Shown piece by piece: positions 62,752 to 64,000 of a DNA stretch of 64,000 nt (position 1 is its first letter; each line of letters begins with the position of its first letter). Below the pieces are notes generated by a model. That model was not told where the DNA came from. It worked only from the letters and a program-made list of their open reading frames with translations, and did not search any database. The translations under genes were made by a program, and so were the position numbers. The stretch is taken from positions 117,997 through 181,996 of the forward strand of contig CAVYKK010000014.1 in assembly GCA_963769045.1 (NCBI GenBank), written 5' to 3'. This stretch comes from Methanocella_A sp963769045. GTDB taxonomy: Archaea > Halobacteriota > Methanocellia > Methanocellales > Methanocellaceae.

Positions 62752-63962
62752 TCACCTTACCCGGGATTTCACTTTCGACTTCAGTGAAATTGCGACGGCC
62801 GTCAGGCACGAGATCAGCGCCGAGCTGACGTACGGCAGGCTCATGCTGATCACGTAGGCGAACCCGCTGCGGCGGGGCCGAGGACCCGGCCCAGGCTGTT
62901 GAATGCACCCAGCATTCCCATGGCTTCGCCCTGTGATCGTCGTCGGTCCTGTTGGAGACCACGTGTTTATGCCCGTGTTGATCAGGCAGCCGCCCAAGAT
63001 CATGAGACAGATGTAGAATGTCAGCGACGCCAGCCCGGTAGTGAGCTGGAGCAGCAGCAATCCTGCGGCCAGCAGGAGCAGGCCGGCGATCACGACCTTT
63101 TCCTCGCCGAACCGCCTGATCGCCCTGCCGGCGAGCAATGCCTGGCAGACGATGCCGGTCAGGCCGGCGAATATGAAGATCACACCGACCACCTGGGGGC
63201 CGGTGATCAGGACATTCCCGCCAAGCAGCGGCATGGAGGATGGCACGTCGGACAGGCTGAACCGGTCCATGATAAAGAACGCCATGGTGCCGTCGATGCA
63301 GGCGATGGCGAAGCTGATGAACAACATGAGGAGCAGCAGCCCGCCGAAAGGCGTTTTGATGGTGGCGAACAGCGGCATCTTCTCGCGCTTTTCCAGACTG
63401 GACCCGGCCATCCGGGACTCGGGCAGCAGCATGACCACGAACGCCATGGTGACGAAAGCGAGGGCAGCGGCCGCGAAGAACGGCAATGGAGGCTCAAGGT
63501 GGCCAGGATACAGGACACGACCGGCCCGACGATCATGCCCATGCCGGAGGCGGCACCCAGGATGCCGATGAGGTGGCCGCGCTCTTTCTGCGGGGCGATG
63601 TCAGCCACATATGCCAGCGCCGCCGGCCAGATGCCCGCCGAGAGCACGCCGCCGACGACCTGCGACACGTACAGCATCCACAGCTCAGTCGAAAGGCCGA
63701 CTAGGACAAAGGATATGCCGAAGCCGCAGAGCCCGGCGAGCAGCACGGGCTTCCGGCCGAACCGGTCCGAGAGTCGTCCCCAGACGGGCGCGAACACGAA
63801 CTGCATAGCCGAGGAAGTGGCAAGCAGTAAGCCCAGGTCGAGCGCCGTCGCGCCCATGTCCTTGATGACATAGCTCATGATCGGCGCGATGATGCCGAAC
63901 CCCAGTGTGAAGATGAACATCGAGACCATGAGTACGATCAGCCGCTGCGCTCTGAGCTCCAT
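62752..63962 (-). pseudogene. Major facilitator superfamily transporter, broken by several frameshifts
   Basis: The first part from ATG 63962 is a clean MFS start (MELRAQRLIVLMVSMFIFTLGFGIIAP, GRLSDRFGRKPVLLAGL). The frame changes near 63490, where the minus strand CTCCATTGCCGTTC lacks one T for a normal S-L-H-L-P-F-F. It changes again near 62950 (GINT to QQDRRRSQGEAMGMLG) and near 62840-62870 (GPAAAG to FAYVIS). About twelve helices are recoverable. Multidrug-type motif A (GRLSDRFGRK) is present. Three shifts suggest a pseudogene or poor sequence quality. Confidence 0.7.
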
Positions 63963-64000
63963 GAAAACCACCGTCTTTGATAACAATTGTCAGATAAAAT

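Noticed and set aside
1..64000. tRNA, rRNA or other known RNA genes
   Set aside because: I looked through the intergenic spaces and saw no tRNA-like cloverleaf or rRNA sequence. A dedicated search could still find small RNAs.

Overview
The window looks like chromosome of a hydrogenotrophic methanogen of the Methanocellales (Methanocella or a close relative). This is inferred from gene content: a Methanosarcina-like A-type ATP synthase, coenzyme F420 biosynthesis genes (cofC, cofG, two cofH), PurP-type purine genes, pyruvate:ferredoxin oxidoreductase split as porCDAB, two [NiFe]-hydrogenase loci, membrane LonB, a Thg1-like enzyme, archaeal TATA boxes and GGAGGTGA Shine-Dalgarno sites. No rRNA, tRNA or CRISPR array was recognised.

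Layout. 1-2.9 kb: por operon (minus), cut by the window edge. 2.9-4.4 kb: non-coding DNA with a large imperfect palindromic repeat element (copy A). 4.7-13.4 kb: A-type ATP synthase operon (minus), order K-E-C-F-A-B-D-orf-H-I. 14-20 kb: an acetyltransferase bracketed by a 27-bp direct repeat, then a minus-strand operon joining a group 4 membrane [NiFe]-hydrogenase to an HdrB-like protein and a polyferredoxin. 20.5-27.8 kb: plus-strand genes for ferredoxin, a V4R-like protein, a group 3 [NiFe]-hydrogenase, roadblock/DUF2226-type proteins and a MinD-like ATPase. 27.8-29.1 kb: palindromic element copy B. 29-37 kb: NYN/LOTUS protein, three PurP-type ATP-grasp proteins, an FAD oxidoreductase and enolase. 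37-43.5 kb: cofC, cofG, cofH1, cofH2, purC and a secreted protein. 43.7-48.8 kb: membrane protein, Thg1, PRC-barrel, site-2 protease, TraB-family protein and an HTH regulator. 48.9-51.6 kb: an ABC importer whose binding protein appears circularly permuted. 51.8-53.7 kb: KaiC-like ATPase, two small membrane proteins and a CheY-like receiver. 53.7-62 kb: AlkZ-like protein, RND exporter with a secreted partner, LonB. 62-64 kb: decayed genes including a multiply frameshifted MFS transporter.

Together the genes cover energy conservation (hydrogen, ferredoxin and possibly disulfide chemistry, ion-driven ATP synthesis), carbon entry through pyruvate, and F420 and purine synthesis. The intergenic spaces hold three repeat families: the ~1-kb palindromes, hairpins built from CACAGAGG/CGCAGAGG words, and a 10-mer TTCGCGCGCG that I found only outside genes.

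Caution on quality: five otherwise intact genes (porA, atpC, the gene at 25.8 kb, the third PurP homologue and the secreted protein at 38 kb) each carry one apparent extra base that breaks the frame. This uniform pattern suggests base-level sequence errors more than real gene decay.
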